The notes beneath the pieces were generated by a model. That model saw only the letters and a program-made list of their open reading frames with translations, was not told the DNA's origin and made no database searches. From Tundrisphaera lichenicola (GTDB lineage Bacteria > Planctomycetota > Planctomycetia > Isosphaerales > Isosphaeraceae): a stretch of 64,000 bases of DNA. How positions within the stretch are numbered: position 1 is the first letter of the stretch; each line of letters opens with the position of its first letter. The stretch spans positions 496,001-560,000 of the forward strand of contig NZ_CP195106.1 in NCBI RefSeq assembly GCF_051175385.1, given 5' to 3'. Below, one piece after another: positions 20,101-28,057 of this stretch. Position numbers and translations under genes: made by a program.

Positions 20101-20274
20101 GACCGTGGCGTCGGTCTGCTCCTGCCGCCAGGCGATCCGGGGCGACTCGAAGCCATCGGTGATGATCGACGATGGTCCGTCGGCGGCCAGGGCTCCGCCG
20201 GCCAGGGCCATCAGAACCCCGACGGTCCGCCGGCACGCCGACCCGAGATTCGAACGGGCGACCCGATTCCGCAT
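17152..20274 (-). CDS. large secreted protein with glycoside-hydrolase-like region
   Basis: The 1040-residue product has a signal peptide (VGVLMALAGGALAADG), an N-terminal beta-sandwich-like region (residues about 25-200, DGFESPRIAWRQEQTDATVK and later VYLDELTVGPVD, as in carbohydrate-binding modules), a central region resembling a TIM-barrel glycoside hydrolase (about 230-520: FPWFFTAVRAP, DSVAFWSLGEGLG, NADALFWAILEATPP, AGMRGICYRADSG), and a C-terminal binding-type sandwich (about 850-1000). No catalytic acid pair is assigned with confidence. The start at 20274 has GGGAGG upstream and begins the signal peptide. Its stop overlaps the glycosyltransferase start, so the two are translationally coupled, suggesting shared work on an extracellular glycan. 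Confidence 0.65.
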   Translation of the reverse strand: MRNRVARSNLGSACRRTVGVLMALAGGALAADGPSSIITDGFESPRIAWRQEQTDATVKIFSHDRTNRAAHEGVRSEGFQFEAGIGGGLYFSYALPKIPVTEDLKVGLYVRSNRAGIRMIGRVILPNDVDPDTRRPSFVHISSEPFENADRWQKLELTDLLPAIEQQARVLRSSTRRKVSLEGAYLERLVVNLYAGEGETEVYLDELTVGPVDASVADAATRPSDPARGASVRTIADRPRGPSEPLESVRPGANTRIKLDRNRLTKDGFPWFFTAVRAPDVDPAQLRRLGADVQIVPRGADEEWIKKSVASGLLLIPELTGPDDRTLPDPDRLASEASAFPSRDSVAFWSLGEGLGTVNDLDRRKATLKKIREANLAIHKLKPGGSPFTTGTVEGMLPEYSRIPENLDVIGIPTAAWATMQGPKEMYQFLEQRRTLTARSNADALFWAILEATPPPIYREAIWGTDAPPAWGSPRIQPEQLRTATYAAIAAGMRGICYRADSGLNAAHGRPNMIEMALLNEEIDLLEPILGDPDKAIRMVDTYQPDPPPPQPIALFQTTNMQINKPPTPKEYPPHPTITAAAITTKDRRGTLLMLADYSKYAQFQPPQGAFNNLKLLIPAASDARAYLISPGGVVPLDSKRAPGGLSITLEDFGLTAIVLVTTNVELKDQIEQSVNRVRPLAANLAIEQAELQRAWVIEIDSLLQDLRHPQKDSVDLLNQSGEFINSARAALAREDYPTAWDEARRAGRPLRVLMRYHFMSAYDEIVKILNDEDLPCGPVAYEGQEKPKPRIVPPVVAAPLASFATLPQAWIWADWIRTGRLGQNLIEGGHFDDPEILKDGGWVEESYQSEDVETTIKLNEGGPDKAENGSYLSLSARPRKGLNIDSLPPADHAMVAIRSPSVKVGARQVYRISVMAHMKFPTAPGAGGLIVRDSIGGERLQFRTPDALDGDWFEIVYYRRVPVDGTLSVTLGMAGYNSCEFDDLKVEPIVETVEIDTSRAQVRPRRRPVRPATETTAITDQPEEAPATATRSRPIPIRE

Positions 20275-20520
20275 GGGACGCGTGACCTCCCAGTCAAAAG
20301 GCCCGGCGAGGGCCCCTCCCGAAAGCGCGCGAATGCACGCCCGAGGGCCCGGCCGATCGGGCCGGAATGTACCGGCAAGCCCCCGATCCGGGAAGGCCAA
20401 TGCCGAGGCCGGTCCGTGCTCCTCCCTCACTCCTTGCCCAGCCGGACGAAATCCGACAATCGGGAGCCTTTCGCCAATCCTCGTGCTAAACTGGTCTCAG
20501 ACCCACGACGAGGAAGCACC

Positions 20521-20811
20521 ATGAATCCCGCATCCAATATCTCGACCCAGGTCCCCCAACCTTCGCAGATACCGGCCGAACTCCTGGCCCTCCGGGCGAG
20601 GATCCGGGCCATGCCCGCCGAGGTCCGGGCCGAGCTGGAGCCCCTGGCCGAGGACGCTTGCGAGCAGGCCAAGTTCCGGGGGCGGGCCCTCTCGCTGGCC
20701 CGCGAGGCCCTGGAACAGTTCCGCCTGGAACTTTCCGCCGCCAAGTTCGACCTCGACATGACTCGTCGAGAGCGCGAAGGGTTGCGGCACCTGATGGAGC
20801 GGGAGTTCTGA
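20521..20811 (+). CDS. small helical protein of unknown function
   Basis: The 96-residue product has no signal or membrane segment. After a Pro/Gln-rich N-terminus it is charged and helical (ALRARIRAMPAEVRAELEPL, then EQFRLELSAAKFDLDMTRRE), consistent with a short coiled coil. GAGGAAG precedes the ATG at a good distance, and the reading frame has a natural amino-acid composition, unlike the overlapping alternatives. It is divergent from the 1040-residue gene across a 246-base gap. No family is recognised. Confidence 0.6.
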   Translation: MNPASNISTQVPQPSQIPAELLALRARIRAMPAEVRAELEPLAEDACEQAKFRGRALSLAREALEQFRLELSAAKFDLDMTRREREGLRHLMEREF

Positions 20812-20849
20812 TCGCTCCGGGCGGTCTTTCCTTCGAGGATCCGGTCCGA

Positions 20850-20892
20850 CCCTCACCCGGCCTTCGGCCACCCGCTCCCGAGGGGAGAGGGA
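20850..20892. repeat. dispersed palindromic repeat between convergent genes
   Basis: The stretch holds CCCTCACCCGG, a GGCC-TTC-GGCC hairpin and CTCCCGAGGGGAGAGGG. It is a diverged member of the repeat family at 16570 and 28028. It lies between the convergent stops at 20811 and 20911 and may also act as a terminator. Confidence 0.55.
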
Positions 20893-20910
20893 AGGGAGGG
20901 GCAAGTGTCC

Positions 20911-21921
20911 TTATCTTCCCCGGGGCTTGGGCTTGTTCAGCCAGGCAGTGACGACCTTGCCGACCTGGGCCAGGCTCTCGCCCGAGCAGTTCTCGGGGAT
21001 GTCGCTGGCGGTGTGCCAGTGGCGGTAGGGGAAATGGATGATGTCGATCGAGGGGATCCCGCCATTGTTGAGCGGGAGGTGGTCGTCATAGACGGCCATG
21101 CCCACCCGGTCGCGGAACTGGGGGATCTTCAACGACCGGGCGACCCCCCAGACGTCGTTGACCAGCCGGTTGGCGAACTCGATGCTGTACTGCTCCTTCT
21201 CGATCTTCAGGTCCTTCCCTCCGACCATGTCGAAGACGATTCCCGCGACATAGCGGGGTGCGTTCTTGGCCCGCTCGGCGTAAGCCTTGGCGAAGGCCTT
21301 GGAGCCGAAGAAGTATTCCCCTCGCTGGTCCTGACCTCCGCCGTAAACCAGCTCCTCACCGTCGAATAGGACGAGGTCGACCCCCCAGGGGGTGTTCGAG
21401 TCGGCCAGGTGGTGGGCGATCTCCATCAGGAGGGCGATGCCCGAGCCGGGGTCGTTGGCCCCGAGGAAGGGCTGCTTTCGCTTGATGGGATCGGGGTCCT
21501 CGTCGGGGAAGGGGCGAGTATCGTAGTGGGCCCCCAGGACGACGCGATCGGTCCGCTCGGGGAACCACGAGCCGATCAGGTTGGCCATGACCACCGGGTT
21601 GTTGGAGATCGGGTCGTTCCCCGAGACCGGCTGCTCGCGGACCTGGCCTCCGAGCTTCTTGAAATGCTCGGCGACCATCGCACGGACCCGGGCATTGGCG
21701 GCCGAGCCGGCGGGGTGGGGTCCGACCTTGCAGATTGCCTTGAGGTAGCCGTAGGCCCGATCTCCGTCGATTGGGGCCGGGGTGGCCTTGCTGGTCGCCT
21801 GGGCCATCGTCGTCCTCAGGCCCGGCAAGAGCCAGGCGGCCGCACCAATTCCGATCGCCGCGACGAGAGCGGCGACGCCGACAAGGCGGAAGGTCGGGGT
21901 CGGGGTCTTCGTCACGGTCAT
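20911..21921 (-). CDS. membrane-anchored M28 family zinc peptidase / glutaminyl-cyclase-like enzyme
   Basis: The 336-residue product has one N-terminal membrane segment (LVGVAALVAAIGIGAAAWLL) and a secreted M28-type domain. Zinc-ligand regions are visible: GAHYDTRPFP, LGANDPGSGIALLMEIA, LVLFDGEEL and a C-terminal IDIIHFPYRHWHT. The DDHLPLNNGGIPSID stretch before the last histidine resembles glutaminyl-peptide cyclotransferases as much as aminopeptidases, so either peptide cleavage or pyroglutamate formation is possible. Maf lies 16 bases upstream on the same strand, suggesting a transcript of the DUF2135 protein, Maf and this peptidase. Confidence 0.85.
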   Translation of the reverse strand: MTVTKTPTPTFRLVGVAALVAAIGIGAAAWLLPGLRTTMAQATSKATPAPIDGDRAYGYLKAICKVGPHPAGSAANARVRAMVAEHFKKLGGQVREQPVSGNDPISNNPVVMANLIGSWFPERTDRVVLGAHYDTRPFPDEDPDPIKRKQPFLGANDPGSGIALLMEIAHHLADSNTPWGVDLVLFDGEELVYGGGQDQRGEYFFGSKAFAKAYAERAKNAPRYVAGIVFDMVGGKDLKIEKEQYSIEFANRLVNDVWGVARSLKIPQFRDRVGMAVYDDHLPLNNGGIPSIDIIHFPYRHWHTASDIPENCSGESLAQVGKVVTAWLNKPKPRGR

Positions 21922-21937
21922 CGGGATGGCTCCGGGT

Positions 21938-22558
21938 TTACTCGATATCCGAGCCCATCCTAGCCGAGTCGCCCCGGCTTGTCAGGCGGGGATATCCGGC
22001 CAGGAGGGCCGCGAGCCGCTCCATCGGCAGGCCGACCACGTTGGACCAACTCCCTTGGACAACATCGATGAACGGGTCGTCGTCCTGGACCCCGTAGGCT
22101 CCCGCCTTGCCTTCCCAGAGGCCCGAGTCCAGGTATTCCCCCCGCTCGTCATCGGTCAAGCGACGGCACCGGCAGATCGAGACCTCCGCCGCGCCGATCC
22201 ACTCGCCCCGGTCGGCCCGGTAGAGGCAGATTCCGGTCACGACCTCGGTGTCCCGCCCCTCCTGGAGGCGGAGCATCCGCTCGGCGTCGTCGCGATCGGT
22301 CGGCTTGTTCAGGATCAGGCCATCCACGGCGCAGGCGGTATCGGCACCGAGGATCAGCCCCGAACCCCTCCGGGCGGCCACACTCGATGCCTTCCGCCAG
22401 GCGAGGTTCGCCACGTACTCGGCCACGGGAATCGGGCCTTCGGGCTCGGGCTCGTGGATGTCGGAAGGGTCGACCTCGAAACGATATCCGGCCTCGGTCA
22501 GCAGCTGACGACGGCGAGGGGAGGCGCTGGCGAGGATCAGGGGAATGCTCATCGTCAT
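21938..22558 (-). CDS. maf: Maf family nucleotide pyrophosphatase
   Basis: Maf proteins hydrolyse non-canonical or canonical nucleoside triphosphates to monophosphates in the cytoplasm. The 206-residue product opens with IPLILASASPRRRQLL, has the GADTACAVDG active-site stretch and ends with the conserved DDDPFIDVVQGSWSNVVGLP, so it is full length. The ATG at 22558 overlaps the upstream stop as ATGA, which favours it over the ATG six bases later. Maf fused or adjacent to envelope genes is common and need not imply a shared pathway. Confidence 0.92.
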   Translation of the reverse strand: MTMSIPLILASASPRRRQLLTEAGYRFEVDPSDIHEPEPEGPIPVAEYVANLAWRKASSVAARRGSGLILGADTACAVDGLILNKPTDRDDAERMLRLQEGRDTEVVTGICLYRADRGEWIGAAEVSICRCRRLTDDERGEYLDSGLWEGKAGAYGVQDDDPFIDVVQGSWSNVVGLPMERLAALLAGYPRLTSRGDSARMGSDIE

Positions 22559-23496
22559 GGGGCGGACAAGGGGCGGAACTCCGGGAACTTCCCCTCCTCG
22601 GAGATCGGCTGCCCCTTGACGATCAGTGTGTAGGGTTTGGTCTTGGAGCCGGGGACGGTCAATCGATCCTGGATGACCTCGACTCGCCCTTCATGCTTGA
22701 TCCGGACCTTCCAGCGGGTCGGCGCGGCGACGCCCCGATTGCCCCCGTAATAGTGCACATACCATTTGTACTCGCCGGGGGGGCCGGGACCGAGGTCCCT
22801 CGATCCGTTCTCGTTCCGCTTGAGCCAGTAGATGTTCTCGGGTCCGAACCCCTCGACGTTGTCGACGTCAAGTTCGCCGCCGAACTTGCCCTTGGGGTCG
22901 TTCCAGTAGATTTCTTTCCCGCCGGGCTCGATGACATGGAGGTCCATGTCGGCCCGGGAATCCCAGATCAGGGTGAACTGAGGGTCGCCCACCCGGACCG
23001 CGACGCCCTGGATGTTCTCGCCGCCGTTGCCGAACTTGGCCAGGCCGAATCCATCCCCCCTGCCGGCCCCGGGGTTCCCGGTGTTGCCCTGGAATCCGGC
23101 CAGCGGGTTGGGGGCGATCTCGGACGTTTTGAGCCGGGCGAAGGTGGCTTCGGGCCGGGGGGCCATCGGGAGCGGTTCGGGCATCGAGATCGGGGTGTCG
23201 AGCCCCCCGAGCGCCGTCAGGCCCTCATCCACGCCGAACTCCGAGCCCGCCAGCTTGGTGTCGAAGGTCCGGACCTGGCTCGGCTTGCTGCCGAAGAACC
23301 AGAGGCCCATGATGAGCAGGAGGATCGAGTGCCCCAGGATCGACCAGGCCCAGCCGTGGAATTCCCAGGGGGATCGCGATGGCTCATCGATCTCGTCCTC
23401 ACCCGGTGGGGCGAGGACGACCCCGGGCAAGGCCGGCTTCGCCATCGGGACGGGGCGAGTCGTCTTGCTGGCTAGCTTTGGAGACGGGTCGGACAT
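22555..23496 (-). CDS. membrane-anchored protein with DUF2135 (YfaP-like) domain
   Basis: The 313-residue product has an N-terminal cytoplasmic tail, one membrane segment (AWSILGHSILLLIMGLWFF, residues about 51-69), a low-complexity linker rich in Gly, Pro and Asn, and a C-terminal DUF2135-like domain with TLIWDSRADMDLHVIEPGG and GGELDVDNVEGFGPENIYW. The domain probably lies in the periplasm or equivalent space; its role is unknown, although it is often found near von Willebrand or Ser/Thr kinase proteins. The start at 23496 has GGGAGGG upstream. The layout resembles TonB-like or GYF-type anchored proteins, but no TonB motif was seen. Confidence 0.7.
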   Translation of the reverse strand: MSDPSPKLASKTTRPVPMAKPALPGVVLAPPGEDEIDEPSRSPWEFHGWAWSILGHSILLLIMGLWFFGSKPSQVRTFDTKLAGSEFGVDEGLTALGGLDTPISMPEPLPMAPRPEATFARLKTSEIAPNPLAGFQGNTGNPGAGRGDGFGLAKFGNGGENIQGVAVRVGDPQFTLIWDSRADMDLHVIEPGGKEIYWNDPKGKFGGELDVDNVEGFGPENIYWLKRNENGSRDLGPGPPGEYKWYVHYYGGNRGVAAPTRWKVRIKHEGRVEVIQDRLTVPGSKTKPYTLIVKGQPISEEGKFPEFRPLSAP

Positions 23497-23863
23497 CGCG
23501 CACCCTCCCAGGAGCGACCGGACCTTTCGGCGGCTTCGGCCCCATCGTCGCAACCAGCATAGCACGACTCTCGGACGCGTCGGAAGTCCGGAACGTTGCG
23601 AGGGAAGTGCGACACGGGTTACAAATACTATGCTCGCCGGCTACGAAGTCGACCCTTTCGCCCTCGCTCTCCCCTCGGGAGAGGTCCGGGTCGGGCGGTC
23701 TTCGAGGGGCCGGTGATTCCTGGCAAACGGCATGGACGAACGTGGGCCTCGCGAAGCTGACGGCGGGACTCATCCCGACCTTCTCGCGGGGTAGGCCCGT
23801 GACACGGCCTCCGGAACCCGCCCGCCGGATCCGCCGCCCATCGCCGAGATCGGCCATCTGGGG
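23497..23863. other. 367-base non-coding gap with one palindromic repeat
   Basis: The gap separates the divergent DUF2135 and larB genes and should hold both promoters. It contains a diverged palindromic repeat at 23661-23696. No convincing gene or promoter box was recognised. Confidence 0.5.
23661..23696. repeat. dispersed palindromic repeat, diverged copy
   Basis: The stretch has the CTCTCCCCTCGGGAGAGG core followed by a GGGTCGGGC tail, matching the layout of the repeats at 16570 and 28028 with several substitutions. Confidence 0.5.
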
Positions 23864-24703
23864 ATGTTCATGGATTCTCACAAGTTGCAGCGTCTCTTCG
23901 AAGCGGTCCAGAAGGGGGATGTCTCGCCCGCCGAGGCCTCGAAGCGGGTCGGGACGGCCGCGCTGGAGGAGACCGGTGCGTTTGCGACGGTCGACCTCCA
24001 CCGGGCGATCCGTTGCGGCTCGCCCGAGGTGATCTTCGGGCAGGGCAAGACGGTCGAGCAGATCGTCGGGATCATGCGGACCCTCCTCCGTCACGGGCAG
24101 GGGGGGCTGGTCACGAGGGTCCCGGCCGAGGCCGGGGCCGAGCTGGTTCGCGAGTTCCCCGAGGGGGAATACAACGCAATGGGCCGGACCTTCCGGGTCC
24201 GCCAGGGCGACCCCGGGCCGCAGCTGGGCAAGGTGGTGGTGGTGACCGCCGGGACCAGCGACCTCCCGGTGGCCGAGGAGGCCAAGGTCTCGGCCGAGGC
24301 CTGGAACTGCGAGGTCTCGCTGGTGGCCGATATCGGCGTGGCCGGGATCCACCGCCTCTTCAACCGGCTTCCCGACCTCCAGGGGGCCGATGTCCTGGTG
24401 GTGGTCGCCGGGATGGAAGGGGCCTTGCCCAGCGTGATCGGCGGCCTGGTCGATTGCCCGATCATCGCAGTGCCCACCAGCATCGGTTATGGGGCGAATT
24501 TCGGCGGCCTGGCGGCGTTACTTGGTATGCTCAATAGCTGCTCGTCGAACGTGGTGGTCGTCAACATCGACGGCGGGTTCAACGGCGGCCACGTCGCCGG
24601 CCTGATCGCCCGGAGGGCCGGTCAGGCCCGGGCGGGGTCGTCGGGCGAGGAAGTCCCGGGCAAGATCGAAGAAGTTAAAGGTGCCTCCCATCATGGCGAT
24701 TGA
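23864..24703 (+). CDS. larB: nickel-pincer cofactor biosynthesis protein LarB
   Basis: LarB carboxylates and hydrolyses nicotinic acid adenine dinucleotide, the first step of the nickel-pincer nucleotide cofactor used by lactate racemase and related enzymes. The 279-residue product has the N-terminal family opening FEAVQKGDVSPAEASKRV, PEVIFGQGKTVEQI, and the AIR-carboxylase-like C-terminal domain with VVVTAGTSDLPVAEEA, VAGMEGALPSVIGGLV and GYGANFGGLAALLGML. The length is usual. No larC, larE or LarA homologue is in the window. The stop overlaps the nnrD start region by 11 bases. A second ATG six bases later is equally possible. Confidence 0.9.
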   Translation: MFMDSHKLQRLFEAVQKGDVSPAEASKRVGTAALEETGAFATVDLHRAIRCGSPEVIFGQGKTVEQIVGIMRTLLRHGQGGLVTRVPAEAGAELVREFPEGEYNAMGRTFRVRQGDPGPQLGKVVVVTAGTSDLPVAEEAKVSAEAWNCEVSLVADIGVAGIHRLFNRLPDLQGADVLVVVAGMEGALPSVIGGLVDCPIIAVPTSIGYGANFGGLAALLGMLNSCSSNVVVVNIDGGFNGGHVAGLIARRAGQARAGSSGEEVPGKIEEVKGASHHGD

Positions 24704-25562
24704 GCGGATCGAGAAACTCCCCCGGATGAAAGAGCGGGCCGGGGACGGACACAAGGGGACTTACGGGACCGTCCTGGCCTTCGCCGGGGGCCGGGGTTCC
24801 GCCGGGGCCGCGGCCCTGGTCGGCGGTTCGGCCCTGAGGTCGGGCGCGGGCCTGGTCCGGGTCCTCTGCCCCGACGAGGTCCAGCCGACCGTCGCCAGCT
24901 TCGAGCCGAGCTACATGACCTATCCGGTCGTCTCCGACCCCGACGGCCTGGCCTCGCTCGGTTCGTCCAAGCGGATCCTCGACCGATTCTTGCCTACGGC
25001 CAGCGTCCTGGCGATGGGGCCGGGCATGGGCCAGTCGCCCGCCCTCCGCGAGCTGCTCCGCTGGGTCCTCGACACGGTCACGGTCCCCACGGTCCTGGAC
25101 GCTGACGCCCTGAACAACCTGGCCGGGCAGACCGAGGCCCTCTCGAAGCTCAAGAGGCCCGTGGTCCTGACGCCTCACCCCGGCGAGTTCGCCCGCCTGA
25201 CCAGCCGGACCACCGAGGAGATCCAGGCCGACCGCGAGACCCACGCCCTGGCCCTGGCCGAGACCCCCAACCTGATCGTCGTGCTAAAGGGCGAGGGGAC
25301 GATCGTCACCGACGGGACGAGGCTTTACGTCAACACGACCGGCAATCCCGGGATGGCCACCGGGGGCTCGGGCGACGCCCTGACCGGGGTGATCGCGGCC
25401 CTGATCGCCCAGAAGATGGACCCGTTCGACGCCGCGTGCCTCGGGGTCTACGCCCACGGCTTGGCCGGGGACATCGCCCGCGATCAGAACGGCGTGGTCG
25501 GCATGATCGCCGGCGATATCGTCGATTCGCTGGCCGACGCGTTCCACCACCTCGCCCCTTGA
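24693..25562 (+). CDS. nnrD: ADP- or ATP-dependent NAD(P)H-hydrate dehydratase
   Basis: The 289-residue product matches the YjeF C-terminal (ribokinase-like) family, which repairs hydrated NAD(P)H. Motifs are HKGTYGTVLAFAGGRGSAGA for nucleotide binding, AMGPGMG, VLDADALN, LTPHPGEFARL and NPGMATGGSGDALTG with the catalytic aspartate. It lacks the N-terminal epimerase (NnrE) domain of fused forms. The ATG at 24693 is chosen over a GTG at 24681; AAAGG lies upstream. It overlaps larB by 11 bases, so the two are likely co-transcribed, which is reasonable because both act on nicotinamide dinucleotides. Confidence 0.88.
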   Translation: MAIERIEKLPRMKERAGDGHKGTYGTVLAFAGGRGSAGAAALVGGSALRSGAGLVRVLCPDEVQPTVASFEPSYMTYPVVSDPDGLASLGSSKRILDRFLPTASVLAMGPGMGQSPALRELLRWVLDTVTVPTVLDADALNNLAGQTEALSKLKRPVVLTPHPGEFARLTSRTTEEIQADRETHALALAETPNLIVVLKGEGTIVTDGTRLYVNTTGNPGMATGGSGDALTGVIAALIAQKMDPFDAACLGVYAHGLAGDIARDQNGVVGMIAGDIVDSLADAFHHLAP

Positions 25563-25618
25563 AGGGGAGGTGGTCGGGTGTCTCCGAGGAATCCTCGGCT
25601 CGGGCTTGAGTTGTTTCC

Positions 25619-25658
25619 CGGGTGGCATGCTTTTCGCGGAGCGTGAGCATGCCACCCG
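25619..25658. repeat. 13-bp perfect inverted repeat
   Basis: The arms CGGGTGGCATGCT and its complement are separated by 14 bases, 57 bases after the nnrD stop. This could serve as a transcription terminator or be another dispersed palindrome; a related GGTGGCATG occurs at 30620. No T-run follows. Confidence 0.5.
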
Positions 25659-25788
25659 GCGAGATTGTCCGATCTCCTCGCCCCCTCCCAGTTGGACTGT
25701 CCCGAGGTCCGAGCTTGGCGTATACTGAAGCGTCTGGGTTTACGCCCAAATAAATAAGCGCACGTCACCGAAACTCCAGGAGGTCGGG

Positions 25789-26295
25789 GTGCCATCACGC
25801 GATGATTCGCCGTCAACGTCATGGACGTACCGGATGGAAGTTTCCCCGACCGGCCAACCTTCGGCGACCCCGGGCAGCCCCAACGCCGATCCCGTGGCCC
25901 TGCTCCAGATGATGGTCGGCCTCCAGTCGCAGACCCTGGAACTCCAGAAGCTGATCCTCCAGAATCAGCAGCAGCAACTGGAGTTGGCCCGCGAGGCCAC
26001 CCAGGTCGCTCGCGAGCAGAGGGCTCGCCAGGTGGCCGAGCTGGAGCGCTGGCAGTCCGGGCATGACCGGGTGATCGACCAGTGCCGCGACTCGCTCGGC
26101 CAGCTCGAACAGGTCCACTCCGCCTTGATGGAAGAGCTGGTCAACCACGTCGCCGAGCACCACGAGAACCTGGTCGAGGGGGATTTCGCCCTGACCGACT
26201 TCGTGGACAAGTTCGGACCGCGACTGGCCCACCTCAACACGATGCTCGCGATCCTCCGACCCCTGGCCGCCGCCGCCCGCAAGCCGGAAGCCTGA
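25789..26295 (+). CDS. coiled-coil protein of unknown function
   Basis: The 168-residue product is soluble. After a Ser/Pro-rich N-terminus it forms a long Gln-rich heptad region (residues about 40-100, LQSQTLELQKLILQNQQQQ and REATQVAREQRARQVAELER), then a helical C-terminus. The GTG start is decided by AGGAGG five bases upstream (25778-25783). The nearest in-frame ATG would remove 15 residues and lacks such a site. No family is recognised and the neighbours give no functional hint. Confidence 0.65.
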   Translation: MPSRDDSPSTSWTYRMEVSPTGQPSATPGSPNADPVALLQMMVGLQSQTLELQKLILQNQQQQLELAREATQVAREQRARQVAELERWQSGHDRVIDQCRDSLGQLEQVHSALMEELVNHVAEHHENLVEGDFALTDFVDKFGPRLAHLNTMLAILRPLAAAARKPEA

Positions 26296-26515
26296 AGTAG
26301 CGTCCTGCTTGCTCTTTCGCCCGGCGCGTCAAGGATCAGGGTGACGCTATCGTGCCACGAGCGAAGACGACTCCTCGACGGCCCCAGGGCTCGCCGTTAG
26401 TCCTTGCCCCGGACCAGTAACGTAGCCACAGAGGCCTCGGTCCGTTAGATTGGCGACTCCGATGGTCGGCCGGCGGGATCCGCTGCGCCCTTGCGAGTTC
26501 GCGCCGGGAGCGATC

Positions 26516-28057
26516 ATGCAGCCTCTGGATTTTGGCGTCCTCCTCCTCTACATCGTCGGCTGCACGGCTTTGGGGGCCCGGATCGGGTCGGGCTCGGGGA
26601 CGAAAGGGCTCAAGGGGTATTTCCTGGGCGAGAGCAATATCCCCGGCTGGGCGGTGATGATCTCGATCGTCGCCACCGAGACCAGCGCCGTGACGTTCCT
26701 GAGCGTCCCGGGGATCGCCGTGAAGGGGGACATGACGTTCCTCCAACTGGCCCTCGGGTACATCGCGGCCCGCGTGGTGGTGACGCTCGTGCTACTCCCC
26801 TCCTACTTCAAGGGGGAGATCTACACCGCATATCAGGTCCTGGAGGTCCGCTTCGGCGGGGCGACGCAGAAGGCGGCGTCGATCCTGTTCCTGGTCACGC
26901 GGACCCTGGCCTCAGGGCTCCGGTTGTTCCTGGCCTCGATGGTCCTCCGCGAGATCACCGGATGGGAATTGTCCTGGTCGATCGTGGTCATCGGCATCCT
27001 GACCTTGATCTATACCTATCTCGGCGGGATCAAGGCTGTGGTTTGGATCGACGTGATCCAGTTCGCCGTCTATCTGGTGGCGGCCGGGGTGGCGATGGTG
27101 ATCCTCGTCCGTCAGATCCCCGGGGGCTGGGACGAGATCTGGCAGCGGGGGATGGCCGCCAACAAGTTCCGGGTCATCAACTTCGGCTTCGACGGGGTGG
27201 CCCGGCCGCAATCCCTCGGCGAGGCCGGATCGGCCCTCTACGGGATGCTCACCCAGACGTACACCTTCTGGGCGGGCCTGATCGGCGGCCTCGTCCTGGA
27301 CACGGCCACGCACGGGGCCGACCAGATGATGGTTCAGCGCTACCTGACGGCCCGATCGCAGAAGAGCGCCGGCTGGGCCCTGATCGCCAGCGGCTTCGTG
27401 ATCCTGGCGCAATTCGCCCTCTTCCTGACGATCGGGGTCGGGCTCTGGGTGCTCTATCAGGACCAGACGCCGGACCGGGTCCTGGAGAAGACCGACCAGT
27501 ATTTCCCCTATTTCATCGTCCACTACCTGCCGACCGGGCTGCTCGGCCTGGTGATCGCTGCGGTCTTCTCGGTGACGATGAGCACGGTCTCGGGGGCGCT
27601 CAGCTCCTCGGCCTCCTCGGCCGTCAACGACCTCTATCGGCCGCTCTTTCCCAGGTCCGACGAGAAGCACCTGCTCCTGGTCTCGAAGGGGATGACGGCG
27701 TTCTGGGGCGTGGCTCAACTTGGGGTCGCCCTGGCGGCCGAGCGGCTGAGCAACAGCGTGGTCGACAACGCCCTGGCGGTCGCCTCGTTCGTGACCGGGC
27801 TCTTGCTCGGGCTGTTCCTGCTGGGCCTCTGGACCAAGGATGTCGGGCAGAATGCGGCCTTCGTCGGCCTGATCGCGGGCACGGCGGCGGTCTCGGCCGT
27901 GAAGTTCCTGACCGACGTGTCCTACCCCTGGTATGCCCTCGTGGGATCGGGGACGTTGGTGATTGTCGGGATCCTGGCGAGCCGGCTCTTGCCCGAAGGG
28001 GCGAGGGCCGATGCGGGATCTCTTCCCCCCTCTCCCCCCGGGAGAGGGCCGGGGTGA
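26516..28057 (+). CDS. sodium:solute symporter (SSS family)
   Basis: The 513-residue protein has about 13 hydrophobic segments and the family layout of SSS symporters such as SGLT and PutP relatives. Recognisable stretches are SIVATETSAVTFLSVPG, TLIYTYLGGIKAVVWIDVIQ, HGADQMMVQRYLTA and AAVFSVTMSTVSGALSSSAS. It should import a sugar, amino acid or related solute with Na+. The ATG at 26516 has GGGAG six bases upstream; the frame is open to 26450 but homology starts here. The last dozen residues (SLPPSPPGRGPG) are read from a dispersed palindromic repeat, so the natural C-terminus may have been replaced. The serine hydrolase/NamZ fusion follows on the same strand. Confidence 0.9.
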   Translation: MQPLDFGVLLLYIVGCTALGARIGSGSGTKGLKGYFLGESNIPGWAVMISIVATETSAVTFLSVPGIAVKGDMTFLQLALGYIAARVVVTLVLLPSYFKGEIYTAYQVLEVRFGGATQKAASILFLVTRTLASGLRLFLASMVLREITGWELSWSIVVIGILTLIYTYLGGIKAVVWIDVIQFAVYLVAAGVAMVILVRQIPGGWDEIWQRGMAANKFRVINFGFDGVARPQSLGEAGSALYGMLTQTYTFWAGLIGGLVLDTATHGADQMMVQRYLTARSQKSAGWALIASGFVILAQFALFLTIGVGLWVLYQDQTPDRVLEKTDQYFPYFIVHYLPTGLLGLVIAAVFSVTMSTVSGALSSSASSAVNDLYRPLFPRSDEKHLLLVSKGMTAFWGVAQLGVALAAERLSNSVVDNALAVASFVTGLLLGLFLLGLWTKDVGQNAAFVGLIAGTAAVSAVKFLTDVSYPWYALVGSGTLVIVGILASRLLPEGARADAGSLPPSPPGRGPG

